Part shown: in pieces, positions 11,678-23,282 of the stretch
Numbering within the stretch: the stretch's first letter is position 1
Layout of the letters: the number at the start of each line of letters is the position of its first letter
DNA from: Steromphala cineraria
Lineage: Eukaryota; Mollusca; Gastropoda; Trochida; Trochidae
Assembly (NCBI GenBank): GCA_916613615.1
Contig: OU744725.1
Span: 58,226,575-58,290,574, forward strand
Direction: 5' to 3'
DNA: 64,000 nt
Position numbers and translations under genes: made by a program
The notes under the pieces: generated by a model
Databases searched by the model: none
What the model was told of the DNA's origin: nothing
What the model saw: the letters and a program-made list of their open reading frames with translations, nothing else

Positions 11678-13406
11678 AGCTTTACTACATCCTTTAAACT
11701 TGAAATCATTATGCAGTATCAACCTTGCACTTTGAGAACCATTTTCTGAAGATACTATTAATGACTTTGATATTGATAATATCAATTATAAAGCTGAAAA
11801 ATTTCAATGTCCCCTTAATTTAGATATACGATATATTGTGATTGATCAACTATGCTCTTTTCAGGACAGCAACGTTAAAGTGCAGAAACAGTTTCCTTGC
11901 CCTAGTTTAGGTTTTATGTAATGATGAACTTGTGGGGGTCATCGCACATGCGCATAACTTGAGTCCTGTATTCTGTAGATATCATTGTGACGACAGAATT
12001 TGAGGATCTGATCTATTAACGATTGGTAAGTGTTAATAAATGAACATATCAATGTCAATATCTTGTCCCTTTCAAAATGCAAGATCTGTTCATATAATGT
12101 TAAAACCTTTATGTATACCATAGACGTAAATCCATTACATCTATTTACGTCTTTGTGTATACATTTAATGATAACATGTAGTTTACATAACGAATACAAT
12201 CTCTAATAAGAGTATTTAAAAAGTTTGCGAGTGTCAAAAACGTGACATTACATATTTGTTAACAAATGTTAATCGCCATATCGTATTTATAAGCATGAAT
12301 ACCTGAGAACGATGATTAAGTGAAATTGTCATATCATATTATTTTTGCTATTTTATCTTTACCAGAAAAACATATTGTCAAGCGTGATGTATTTAAAGGT
12401 ATTCATATTTGTTATTTCCAGGATAGCAGGGTGTTCTTCTGTACAATGAGTTGAGACCAGCCGAATATAAGTAGGTTAAGTAAACACTTAACGAATTTTG
12501 TTTACAAGCAACGGCTCAACTTTTGACCTAGGACATTGAGAACATGAATAATTGGTTTGTATTTGCTTTACGCCTTAGGCGTCAGAAATATAATAAAAAA
12601 AAATGAATTCTGGTCGAAATTATCTAACTCGGTTTTACTTTTATTCTTTTAGAAGCAAACTTTAGGCGATGTACATGTAGATATTTCTATTAAAATTGTG
12701 GTTAAAGGTCTTTATCCAAAAAGGGACAGTAGCACGTTTTTAGTTTAACAATAATATCCCACTTAAACGAAAATGTATGTTACCTTTTGCTTGCGATGTG
12801 TTTAAATCACAGAAAGCAGTTCTAAGAAGTTAAAATCACGTTCAGTAAATGATTGAGTATAAATTTCGAAACCTCAAATGAATAAATGGTGTTCACACAA
12901 AAATGGCCGCCACTGGTATTTGCTTGATACCTGATTATTTCTGCTGCATTTAGGTATGATTTGATAGAGTAATGAGATGTCCAACCCTCTAAAGAAAAAA
13001 AAAATATGACATTAACTAATGTTTTATGTTGAAAATTTAAGAAGAAACATGCTATTGCCCATTTAAGATTTACATATTTCATTACCATCTTCGATGATCC
13101 AAATAACTACACTAAATATGGATAATTATCGGGAAGCTTACCCTGGGTTATCGAGGATGCGCATTTACATATATGCATGTTCAGAAGAAATTTAACCTTT
13201 CCGATATTTTTTCAATTTCCATGTCTCTTTTCTTTAATACATGTTTCCAAATAAAGTTTGAAGTTTTGCGCATGCGAGCTTCGTTATGACTATTAGGTTA
13301 TGTTAAATCATACATACTTAATGTACTCAGTGAAACGTAATCATTGATTGCGGGACCTTGAATATCAAAGGTTACCGGATGTTATTGTGATATTGTCATG
13401 TTTACA
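11678..13406 (+). repeat. Segmental duplication, copy 2 (upstream of transporter B)
   Basis: 11678-12259 matches 1141-1730, and 13198-13406 matches 1740-1935. The DNA between (about 12260-13197) is absent from copy 1 and includes a family-1 MITE. It was therefore inserted here after the duplication or lost from copy 1. Confidence 0.85.
12717..13068 (-). mobile_element. MITE family 1, reversed copy
   Basis: The ends are AAAAGGGACAGTAGCACG and CATGCTATTGCCCATTTAA. The interior reads GTGTTCACACAAAAATGGCC, the reverse complement of the interior of the other copies, so this copy lies the other way round. It is diverged, and sits in the extra DNA of duplication copy 2. Confidence 0.75.
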
Positions 13407-14205
13407 CTTAATAATACTCGCAAATTAACATTTGGGATTTCAGCAAACAAATCTTTCGTTGCTTATACAATGTTTTGGCATCTTCACATTCATGGTACCG
13501 GTAAATCATTAAAAGAACCTTGAAAACAATACTTGAACTGTGTCCGTGCTATAGATTTTATTTGGTATGAATCAACTTACGAGAATTACCCAGGCTTTAT
13601 AATGTAAAAGATCAAGTTTATTTAGAGGCCATGACAAAACATGAAAAATGATCCACTGTTTTTCAGATATGACCACTTAAAATCATTTGGTGATTGTTAT
13701 TCCAAAGTTATCATTAAAAATGTTATCATTGATTATTTAACCTCAAAGGTCACAAGAAATGAGGTAAATTATGAAATTTCCTAATAATTATTTCCTTATC
13801 ATTCCCCTGGGACTTTTTTACATGTTCATGCACGTTTAAGGTCAATTTAATCTCACTAAGTAACGCGTATAATAGTGTAGTGTAGTGTAGCAAAAATATC
13901 ATATTTTCATTGGTTTCAGAAAATAGGTCATGGTCAAAACTTTTGAAATTTCCTTTTGTGGTTTGTTTCGTAAAACTGACCATTTTAATTTTATTGCAGT
14001 TTTAACCTTATGCATTATTGTTATTGCTGATATAACTCTCCTAATCATTTTCAGAGATAACACCTTTCAAAATTGTTTATCCCATCTTTGGTGTATTGTG
14101 CGCAGTTGTATAACTTTTTCAAATCTAAACATATGCCATTTTTTTTTCAGTTTACATGCTACGGAATAACGTAAAAGTAAAAGAGATCCACATCGATTTC
14201 TTTCA

Positions 14206-17200
14206 ATGGATGAATCACAAAAATTGGAGAAGAAAGACAATCAAGAAGACAATAAACCGGAAATGGATCCACATAAAGTTACACAGGAACTGCTGACAAA
14301 CAAGACAAAAAGTGATGACGTCAGTGATCCACCATATGGTTGGGTTGTTGTGTTTGCCTCTTTCACAGCCCACGTGTTGTTTGTTGGCATAAATCTATCA
14401 TTTGGTGTTATTTTCATTTTTCTGTTGGAGTATTATAATCGTCCACGGGGAGAAACTGCATTAATAGGATCTATTCCCATTGGAGTCGTAAGTCTGTTAT
14501 GTAAGTAAAAACTAGTAGGTACATGTAACATTGTTTTCCATCAAACAATAAATCAACGGACAAATTATACAATAAGTTAATTTTTTTGTCCCTATCATTA
14601 TCTTAGTCATATGTATATTATAATTATGATCAGCATAAACCATGACAGTATCAAATGCACCATAATCATCCTCATTTTCCCCCAAATGAGGCAGATCAAG
14701 TCAAGAAATTTTGATACAGCCTCTGTTATATTACGCCGAAATCCGTGGGTTCCGGCAGTTTCTCCTAGCGGACAAAATTTGCACCACCATCCATTTGAAT
14801 TTCTTAAGCAAATGACAACGCTTCTCGCATGGAAAGGGTGGTTCACATCACAATGCCTCTGCCGCGATTCAGTAGCCAAAATGATTATTTAAGAACATGC
14901 GTCGCTGATTGCACAACTAACGTTGATTGCCTCCAATCAGGCGTCTCCCATTCTATCCCACAAACGCGGCGTTATATAACAGAGGCTGTATCAGCATGTC
15001 TTGACTTGATCTGCCTCTGTGGGGCGAGAATGAATCGTCCTTACAAGACTTTTGCAGCAACTTCTACAATATTATACTTACATCATAATTTATCTAAAAA
15101 CAACTTTCGCCTAAGATGCCTTATCGCTTTATAACTTCCTTTACTCAGAAGTATCATCATTCAAATGTCAAAAGTTTAAAGAATGACTTTATCTCTTCAG
15201 CACCTCTTTCTGGGTTCCTGACGAACAAATATGGCTGCCGTCCAGTTGTTATATGCGGGGCTCTAATTTGCTCCTCAAGTTTCATCATCAGCTCCCTGGT
15301 AACCAGCATGGACTATCTCTACCTCACGTATGCCGTTCTCGTCGGTAAGCGTTCTTACGAATGAAAACTATGATAGTATTTAAGGTATAGATGTTCGTCG
15401 ACTTCCCATTTTTAAGATTCAAATTGGCTCTAATTTGCTCCTCAAGTTTCATCATCAGTTCCTTGGTAACCAGTATGGACTATCTCTACCTCACGTATGC
15501 CGTTCTCGTTGGTAGGCGCTTTTACGAATGAAAACTATGATAATTTTTAAGGTATAGATGTTCGTCGACTTCACAATTTAAGATTCAAACATGAAACCCT
15601 TCGATTGTTACCTTAGCGTTTTATCCACTTGGCTACAGGGCTATGACAAAAGTAAAAGTTGGTTTGTCTGTACGAGGGCTGTGATTTTTTTAGCGCACGT
15701 GGAGAACACAGGTAGCCTGGTTTAGGCAGGGGTATTGGTTACCCGTGCTCCGTGAATATTTTGTATTGGTATTGGTTGCCACGAATTGCTATGCACGGGC
15801 CCGGGCCCGGACCCGGACGAATCTATATTAAAGGCCACTACTAAATGACCTCCCTTTCTTTACGCTATTTTATCAAATGGTTTGGTGTCAAACTCTTTCG
15901 CTTGTTTGGAAACATAAACTTGCATGATAAAATAGTAAAAGATGAAAGTTATTTTCAGGAGATGCCTCTGAATTCTTGATCTAAATCAAGTGTAACTAAA
16001 CAATAAACATATGCATTTGTTCGTTTCTTATCGCTTGATAATTGATTTCTGTTTAAGGAATTGGTCTCGGGCTGATGTATCTGCCATCGAAAGTAATAGT
16101 GAACCAATACATGTACAAGAGACGAGGATTAGCCAATGGAATCTCTTCTTCTGGTGGAGGTGTAGGAGTTGTCTCAATAGCATTCCTGTATACCACCTTG
16201 TATCGCCACTACAGTCTAAGAGGGATGTTCCTGGTCATGGGGGCGGTTGTCCTAAACGCAGCCGTTTGTGGGGCTCTGTACAGACCCTCGAAAAATCACA
16301 AACGAAAGAAGGCAGGTATAAACATTTGGTAGTTAGCCTTTTCTGATTTTACTGTAGCTTACTAGTGAAGTTATATAACTATTTTTGGAAGTTTTATGAT
16401 TGATGATATTTATGGCAAACTGATAAACTATAATAATGATGATAAACGCCGCTCGTAAATCTTCAAAATTGCACGTGCATTACACAAATGAAAGTATTTC
16501 AATTTGGAAAAAAAATAGTTCGATTACGAGTTCAGTTCAATAAAGCAATATGTGGAGTCGAATACCGGTTAAAAGAAAAAATTATCAAAATCTTTCGTGC
16601 TATCTATCTATTCCTAGGAATAAAATATTGACTCTATCGGGATACTACTCATTCTATCCGGGGTGTCCTCTCCAAATGGACTGACAAAAAGCTATACAGG
16701 CATGTTATGTTATCAGTTCAATGCAAACAAAACATTGTCATCCAATCATTGTGTTTAATTAGAAGAATGGTTCACAAGACAGCATACGATTATACGTGCT
16801 GTTCCTTGACTGCGAAGAGAAGACTCCCCGATAGAACGAGTTCTTATTTGCAACCTTTAAAGGGGCAGTAGCTCGTTTTTTGAAAATTTTAAATTATCAA
16901 ATTTTCACTCATAATTGTATGTTAATGCTAAATGTATTTTTTTGATAGTGTCAAAAATCTCATAACTCAAACCAATCATTCATAGTCAGAGAACAAATTG
17001 TGAGGTTTCTCGTAAAGTCCATTGGCTGCCATTTTTGTGTGAACACCTTAATTCATTTTGGGTAAGAAAAAGGTAGCGCGTGTCTGAACTTTACATTATA
17101 TATTTGTTTTATTACTACTTTATTTAGTTTGTATACATTGTCTTTCAATTTGAACCATTTATTTTCATTTTCCTGACATCACCTTATTTTCCCTCAAAAA

Positions 17201-20089
17201 CGTGCTACTGCCCCTTTAATTCCTAGGAAGTTCGTAGGAACACGGCGGACGATTGTATTTAGACATTAACGTGAAAAAAGTACTCCTAATCATCAGATTC
17301 TTTTCTCTTCTTCAGATGATTCGACAAAGAAAACAAGGAAGTTGTGCAGTGACTTCGGCCAGTCATACAAATATCTGCTAACAAGAAACTGGAAATTTAC
17401 AACGTTCGTCTTTGCAAACTTTTTAACGGCACTGGGAGCGTTCGTTCCTTATGCGCATCTCCCTCGTAAAGCAAGTGACGATGGACTTCCGGATCACGAG
17501 GTGGCGTGGTTCTTGCCTCTGATTGGTGTAACCAGTGTTCTCGGGAGACTTATGTTTGGCTGCGTGATTGACACCTGGGGTCACGTGACTGCCGTTTGGA
17601 GTTGGTCGACCATTATGTGCGGATTGAGTCTTCTTTTGTGTCCAATTGTGACGTCATTTCCGACTTTGATTGGAGTTACAGTGCTATTTGGAACATTTAT
17701 AGGTACGTTCATCTAAATGATCAAACGGGGAAGATGTTCTGATAATTCTAGACTGTAAACCTTGATCCAAATTAATGGGTTCCATGGAGCATGCTCCGAC
17801 CATATGATTTCTCAAAGAGCAGAATGAATATATTAATGAACATCTCACGATCCCAACCATTCTCTTCCTACAGAGGCAGATCAAGCCATTAAATGTTCAC
17901 ATATTGTTGATACAGCCTCTGTTTCATTACGCCGACCTGGTGGGCTAGAATAAGATATGCCTGATTTAAGGCAATCAAAGTTAAATGTGTCCTCAATCAT
18001 CATTTTGGCTACTGAATCATTGCAAAGGCATTGTGAAATGAACCACCCTTTCCATGTGAGAAGTGTCTCATTTGCTAAAGAAATTCAAATGGATTGTGGT
18101 GCAAATTTTGTCCGCCAGGGGAAACTTCCGGAACCCACGGATTTGGTCTTATTAGAACAGAGGCAGTATCAACATTTTATGACTTTATCTACCTCTATGG
18201 GGAGAGAATTGATCCCAACGGGCATCCTGTGTTTTTATTTCTTTTGGAAAAACGTACACAAATGATTCATAAGCTTATGGAGAAATTCTGAACAAATTCA
18301 ACATCCTTAAAATGATCTTCAGAATGTTGAATTTCCCTTTGACAATATTTGGGAGTACAAATAAATGCAAAGTGAATATTTTCATTAACATTAAGTTATT
18401 AACATTAAGTTATTAAGTTGGTGTGATAAAAGAGACGTGAGTTGCTTTTATTCAAAAATACATGTAATGGTACAATGTGCAATGTAGTGGAAATAAACAT
18501 GATTAATGGTAATTTTCAACCTAATGTCCAATTGCAACAATGTATTGCTTACTTTTGGGTGTTATTCTGTTATGAATGAATGTAATTTGTCATTTGTAGT
18601 TAAAATAAACATGATTGGTGATCAGTTTACCCAAATGCCCGAATGTAACAGTGTCTGCTTATTCTGTAGGTGTATGGACGGGTATAAAGGCCGTGGTGGT
18701 TGTGCACATTGTCGGAATAGAGAACCTCAGCAACGCGCTTGGTATTCTACAGTTTCTTCAAGGTTGTGCTGCCCTTGCTGGATCGCCTCTGGCAGGTATA
18801 CAACCATTCTCTCATACCCGAGTTAGTCTGTTATATTACGGCAAGATCCCGGGATTCCGGCAGATTGCCCTTGCGGCACAAACCTGTAACTCAATATATT
18901 TCCGATATTTGCAGCCAATCCGTTTAGATATCCATGAGTTAGAGAATTCTTAACGGTCGTATCGTGACATGGAAAATAACATGCCTTTATGTTTATTTTT
19001 CATTAACAGTGTGAGAGAGGATTATTTATAAAATCAGATATGGATTGGGTTTTTTGCCTAAAATAGAAACTGTTTTAAAATTGTGTAATGTGGAGTGACC
19101 GAGGTTTTGCGAATGGCCACTTTTGAAACGGCGTCGTTGATTGCACAACTAACTTCGATTGCCTCCAATCAGATTTCTACCTTTCTATCCCATGTATTAG
19201 CTGTAATATAACAGAGGCTAACTCGGGTATGACTGAGCTGCCTCTGTGGGGAGAGAATGCACAGGAACCCGATATCGTAAATAAAATGTAGGTAAAACGT
19301 GGGTAAGAAAGACCCGTCCCTTATATGTAATAGAGTGGACGGGTCTTTCTTATCCCCGTTTTACCTACATTTTATTTACGATATCGGGTTCCTGTGAGAG
19401 AATAGTATACAACTTGAATTATAATATATTGAATATAATTCCAGGTGAAACACGTTTAAATTATTACAAAAAGAGTTTTAGACAGAGCCCTTAATGATAT
19501 TAATCTTACTTTACGTGACAACGCAGGTCTCATCAATTGTGACAATGAAAATTAAAATCTGTACACGTGGACATCTCTCATGCTAAACGCTTTCACAAAA
19601 TTCTCTTAAACATGTTCTATTTCTTTATGTACATCACTGATATTTTATTGTGTCCCCCGCAAAGTTTTGCTAGAGACATAATGTTTTCGGTTATGTCCAT
19701 GGTTCCGTAATGATGCTTTTGTTTCCGGGCCATATCTAAAATAACTGTTCAATATTTTGTACGAAACTGGGTATGTAGTAAGAATTTTGTATTCTGTTTC
19801 CCTGAAAACAGTTTGAACTAAGTGCTTATGAGGGGAAGGTCCCTTTCCTGGCCATATCTAAAAAAATCTTTCAATATTTTTTATACGAAACTTGTTATGT
19901 GATTAGTTCTTATGGTTGAGTTGTGTCTTTGGTGTGTCTTCATTCAAAAAACATGTCTTCATTCTTTCAGGCTGGTTGTTTGATCTAACAGGCACCTACG
20001 CATCGTCTTTTTACGCTTCCGGTGCTCTATTCGTCACTTCCGGTTTGATGGTCTTGATGATTGCAAAGCTTGAAACAACCCTGAAATAA
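14206..20089 (+). CDS. SLC16-type monocarboxylate transporter B (6 exons, 442 aa)
   Basis: This is the tandem paralogue of transporter A. Exons are 14206-14500, 15201-15344, 16058-16315, 17316-17702, 18670-18795 and 19971-20089 (TAA). All introns are phase 1 and the sum is 1329 nt. Exons 2, 4 and 5 match A in length exactly (144, 387, 126); exon 3 is 12 nt shorter in the cytoplasmic loop and the C-terminal exon is shorter. Shared motifs are DPPYGWVVVF at TM1, YMYKRRGLANG after TM4, and LGR in TM8. The ATG at 14206 begins MDESQKLEKKDNQEDNKPEM and is favoured because homology with A starts there. Exon 3 has a weaker acceptor (GTTTAAG). Three copies of one MITE family sit in introns 1, 4 and 5, and a family-1 MITE in intron 3. 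The likely role is proton-linked or facilitated transport of small organic acids; substrate unknown. Confidence 0.9.
14680..15025. mobile_element. MITE family 2, copy 1 (intron 1 of transporter B)
   Basis: The ends are long imperfect inverted repeats of about 50 bp: GAGGCAGATCAAGTCAAGAA then GATACAGCCTCTGTTATAT on the left, and ATATAACAGAGGCTGTATC then TCTTGACTTGATCTGCCTC on the right. The interior includes CCGTGGGTTCCGGCAGTTTC. Two further copies lie in introns 4 and 5 of the same gene. Confidence 0.85.
15427..15575 (+). repeat. Tandem duplication of the 3' part of transporter B exon 2
   Basis: About 150 bp (15260-15410) are repeated directly at about 15427-15575, with few changes. The copy holds the last 85 nt or so of exon 2 and its donor (GTTG|GTAGGC, against GTCG|GTAAGC in the original) plus intron sequence. 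It has no acceptor of its own, so it should not be an exon, but it offers a second donor. Confidence 0.85.
15793..15822. other. Short GC-rich tract in intron 2 of transporter B
   Basis: A run of repeated GGGCCC/GGACCC units stands out against AT-rich intron DNA. No function can be assigned. Confidence 0.5.
16857..17219 (+). mobile_element. MITE family 1, copy in intron 3 of transporter B
   Basis: It is bounded by TTAAAGGGGCAGTAGCTCG and CGTGCTACTGCCCCTTTAA, 363 bp including TTAA on both sides. The interior matches the copies at 3577 and 7777. Its well-kept ends suggest a fairly recent insertion. Confidence 0.92.
17868..18203. mobile_element. MITE family 2, copy 2 (intron 4 of transporter B)
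   Basis: It starts CAGAGGCAGATCAAG then GATACAGCCTCTGTTTCATT, and ends AACAGAGGCAGTATCAAC then TATCTACCTCTATGGGG. The interior (GGAAACTTCCGGAACCCACG, GGTGCAAATTTTGTCCG) is the reverse complement of that of copy 1, so it lies the other way round. Confidence 0.8.
18811..19252. mobile_element. MITE family 2, copy 3 (intron 5 of transporter B)
   Basis: The left end is ATACCCGAGTTAGTCTGTTA, and the right end TAATATAACAGAGGCTAACT then GGGTATGACTGAGCTGCCTC. The interior shares ATTCCGGCAGATTGCCC and GTCGTTGATTGCACAACTAA with copy 1, in the same orientation. It begins about 15 nt after the exon 5 donor. Confidence 0.75.
19251..19403. mobile_element. Foldback element with 59-bp arms and an 8-bp target duplication
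   Basis: Arms at 19261-19319 and 19337-19395 are inverted complements over 59 bp with about two mismatches, separated by 17 nt. GAGAGAAT occurs directly on both sides (19251-19258 and 19396-19403), as expected for an 8-bp target-site duplication, with two extra bases (GC) on the left. It inserted next to the end of the third family-2 MITE. It is non-coding. Confidence 0.8.
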
Positions 20090-20318
20090 CGGCCACTGCA
20101 CAGAAAGAGTAAACCTTATATGATATAAATTCCTAAGATATATCTTGTCTCGTGTCTGCAATTTCTTCAAAATCGTTCTTATGAAAGCACAGGAAGGTAT
20201 AAGCCTCACTAAAAGAGCCAGCTTCGCTCTTTTCTTAAACAAATGAGAGTATTTTCTTCTACACAGTCTAGAGTAAAGCGTTGAACGTTATCAGTTACCA
20301 GTTATGTTTTCACCATGA

Positions 20319-20324
20319 AATAAA
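20319..20324 (+). promoter_or_regulatory. Polyadenylation signal of transporter B
   Basis: AATAAA lies about 230 nt after the stop codon and is the first canonical hexamer downstream. The next gene is on the other strand and ends at 20963, so the two genes are tail to tail. Confidence 0.55.
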
Positions 20325-20946
20325 TGAGCATATCTTCAAGATGTTTTCTTTTTAAATAGATATTGAATGCTGGAAAGACTGACATAACGATTTATTAACT
20401 GCCATCATATAATATATCAGGTCCATTTGAGCCACACAAACGAAAAAAATTGTGTAGACAGGACAGTGAAGATTACCCCTTTATCTGGAATAAATCTGAT
20501 AAAAAAAAGTATGTATGAAGTCCGAAACCTTTTTTATGATTATAACTCTTTAATCGAGAAATATGACTTGCAGGTATTGTAAAAAGACTCTTGTTAATAT
20601 TTAGATTATTTTGAATTTTATTTCCATTTTTTTCCGGACACTGTTCGATTATTAAATCTGCTACCAACCGAGCAAAGGGATTGGCCCATTTTATCGAACT
20701 TAAAAATTGTTATTAGTCATGGTTTTGGCATATACAACCATTTTGACTAAGACTGTGGGGATAAATCCTTACAAATCATACATTAGCAAGCAAGGCACCA
20801 GCAATCCTGGCCTTACGAACATTGCTCTATTTAAGAATTCGTCATTTGCTGGTTATTTATCCGCCTATAAGGCAAACGATGTCACGGGAAACTGAGTGTA
20901 TAGTAAACCTCAGATATAAATACTCTGATGTACAAGATAACTGATT
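20325..20946. other. Intergenic region between convergent genes
   Basis: This is the space between transporter B's poly(A) signal and that of the minus-strand gene. No gene is seen in it. Confidence 0.45.
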
Positions 20947-20952
20947 TTTATT
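20947..20952 (-). promoter_or_regulatory. Polyadenylation signal of the uncharacterised gene
   Basis: AATAAA on the minus strand (TTTATT on the plus strand) lies 11 nt past the TAG at 20965-20963. Confidence 0.55.
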
Positions 20953-20962
20953 AACATCAAAA

Positions 20963-23282
20963 CTATATCTGAGAAATGGACGATTTGACAGAAAATGTGT
21001 TCTGTAAAGAGACCGAGAGAGAAGGGAGAGAGTCATACGTGGAATCCTTGCTGCTTGTTTCTAGACATTCCGAGTTGACCTTCTCAGAGTGTCTGGCAGG
21101 TCGGAAGAAATTGGCGGGAAGATGTAACTCTTTAATCTTCATCCTCCTTAACTCCTTGCCGTGACCAGCATTCAGAGCTCGGGACAACTTTGGACCAATC
21201 AGACAGCGGCTTGTGACCTTGATGTCTGGAAACAGTTTGTTCTGGATGACATCAGCAATGTGTCTGTTGCTGTTTTCTATGCATCTCCCACAAGCCCCCG
21301 CGCCAAGGATGTCGCAGTACTGACCACTCTGCCCAACATGCATTGGGCATGGTTCCGGTGTACACAGACGTCTGTGGGAACCGATGCTGATGAAACTTGG
21401 CAGACGGAGCTTCGCAGAATTGGCGGATTTTCTGGATGCTAAATCGCTTCTCGTGAATGGCCGTGGTTTTTCGTTGTTTTTTGGGTTCGCAGATTTGAAG
21501 AATGTCTGCATTATCATGCTTTTAAATGGCCCTCTTTGATAGGAAGAGAGGTTACTCGTTGCTATGTACTCTTTCTCTTTCTTTGCATCCACGTCGGATA
21601 TGTTTGAATTTGTTGATGATTGTTGTTGTTTTGACTGCTTTGCCCGTCTAGGCGATGCTATGTGCCCAATTTTCTTGAATGCCCTTGGAAAAAAGTGAAC
21701 ATTTTGGTATTTCAGGCACAATAAGTGAAGTTAACTGTTGAACTGAATTTCATTTGTTTTTTAATTACATGAAAAAGCAACACGAAGTAATTGAAATTTC
21801 ATTTCATAACTTTTGGACCAAACAATTGCTTCTTTGAATAACGAAAAACATGAGTGTTTAAACATGGAAATATAGATGAAATTACAGAATATAGAATGGT
21901 GTGTTTCTGCATATTCACGATGCTGAATAATACACGTCGTATGTATCGCACAACAATCTAGGTTCACGAAGAGCCTTGTCATTGTTTCATGGTAAATACT
22001 GCAATTCTTCATAGTATTGATATCCCCTTTGGAACATTTTTCTTAAAATACCCTGATGGAACCCTCTCTTAAATTCTAAATGTATTCACCGGTCTATCAG
22101 GGCTACAGGATTAGGTTCCATCATCATCGTCCACATCTTCTCCTCTTCTCGTCTCCGTCTTCCTCTTGTGACGTCATAGTGAGTGCCTCGTTGTGATATC
22201 AGAGGCTCCGTACTAAAAATTAAGGTTTTTATTATTTCAGTAATTTTCAACGGAATGAGCTAGAAGAAGTTCTGTAGTTTGATTAAATTAAAAACAAATT
22301 TAAAAGAGCATACAGAATAAGTAAGGCTATAGTGTGGATCTAAATATTCTTTTTTTAATTCTGACGATTTATCGAAAAGCAACATTAGTATATATGTGGA
22401 CACATCGTCAACACTGAATAAAGAAGCTGTTTATACTAAAGTTGTCAATCAAAGAAGTTGAAAAATCATGGCTTAAATTCTAAGAAATGTTATGTCTGAC
22501 TATGAACAATCTTTTGATAGTATTCAAATATCCTGGTCTTCAAGTTCTTTATATCTTATGTATATGCATACCACTCACTTTATAGGTAAACGATTTTCCA
22601 GAATAGAGAACCTAAACTTCATGAGTTAAGCTTTTCAATTAGTAGGCTCTCATGTGCACTTTATAGAGAATTTGCCACAAAATGTGTTGCCAACTGAAAC
22701 GTCAACTAATTTTATTATTTCCAAAATGTATTCTTCTAAACACGAAAACATCGAAAACACTTTCTTCTCCAAAATCAGGACGAATATAAAAGCGAAAAAT
22801 GAGCTACACAAGGGCAGCGGACAACATTCTAGTATTAATTTCGTTAACGTCATATAGTTCCTTAAGTGCAAATCTGACAGGGCAAGAGAATTATTCTTAT
22901 GATATTATTTCATGTGAGAATATTCCAAAAACTACATTGCAAACCTAAACTCTTGTTTTACACAAAAAGGCACCAATTAGATATCCATTGACCAAACTAC
23001 ACACAATAAATACCAAAAACAGGAATGGTATACCACAATCATATATTAAAAACGATTCCAATAAAACCTCTGTTATAGCTCCCTGTAATTATACACTCAC
23101 CTCTCATTCTGTATGATATCCAACATAGCCAGTTTCGTGTCCTCTTCAGTCCAGACGCCATCTTCTCTGGTTGTTCCAAAACTTGGCAGGTGGTCTACGC
23201 TCTTAGAACGCAACATTGTGAACATATACGTCAAGTGGTATCCTATGTGGTATCTGTCAGTGCTGTTTATTGCTGTATCCAT
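20963..23282 (-). CDS. Uncharacterised 300-aa protein (2 exons)
   Basis: Exon 1 is 23282-23101, from an ATG directly preceded by an in-frame TGA, to a donor GTGAGT. Exon 2 is 21683-20963, after the acceptor TTTTTTCCAAG, to TAG. The junction is in phase (182 + 721 = 903 nt). An AATAAA lies 11 nt past the stop. The predicted protein begins MDTAINSTDRYHIGYHLTYM. Next come a basic, Ser/Gln-rich stretch (PRRAKQSKQQQSS), a small cysteine-bearing region (RRLCTPEPCPMHVGQSG, then CDILGAGACGRC) and a Ser-rich C-terminus (SLSVSLQNTFSVKSS). No signal peptide or membrane helix is evident. I recognise no family. Against a chance reading are the 721-nt open exon in AT-rich DNA, the matching phases and the well-placed poly(A) signal. 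Exon 1 could also splice to 22212-22086. Confidence 0.65.
22086..22212 (-). CDS. Possible alternative last exon of the uncharacterised gene
   Basis: After an acceptor (AATTTTTAG) this 127-nt block starts in the same phase as exon 2 and stays open for 41 codons to TGA. It reads TEPLISQRGTHYDVTRGRRR, then EEEKMWTMMMEPN and ALIDR. Joined to the exon at 23282-23101 it would give a 102-aa protein with a basic-acidic tail. No good internal donor returns to the 21683 exon in phase, so it would end the transcript. It is GC-richer than its surroundings, but this is prediction only. Confidence 0.4.

Noticed and set aside
15011..15134. Plus-strand frames across the family-2 MITE in transporter B intron 1 as extra exons
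   Set aside because: They follow the inverted-repeat element, and the homologous intron in transporter A has no such exon.
21161..21442. 93-codon plus-strand frame opposite the uncharacterised gene
   Set aside because: It lies antisense to the longer minus-strand exon, which has a matching poly(A) signal and splice partner.
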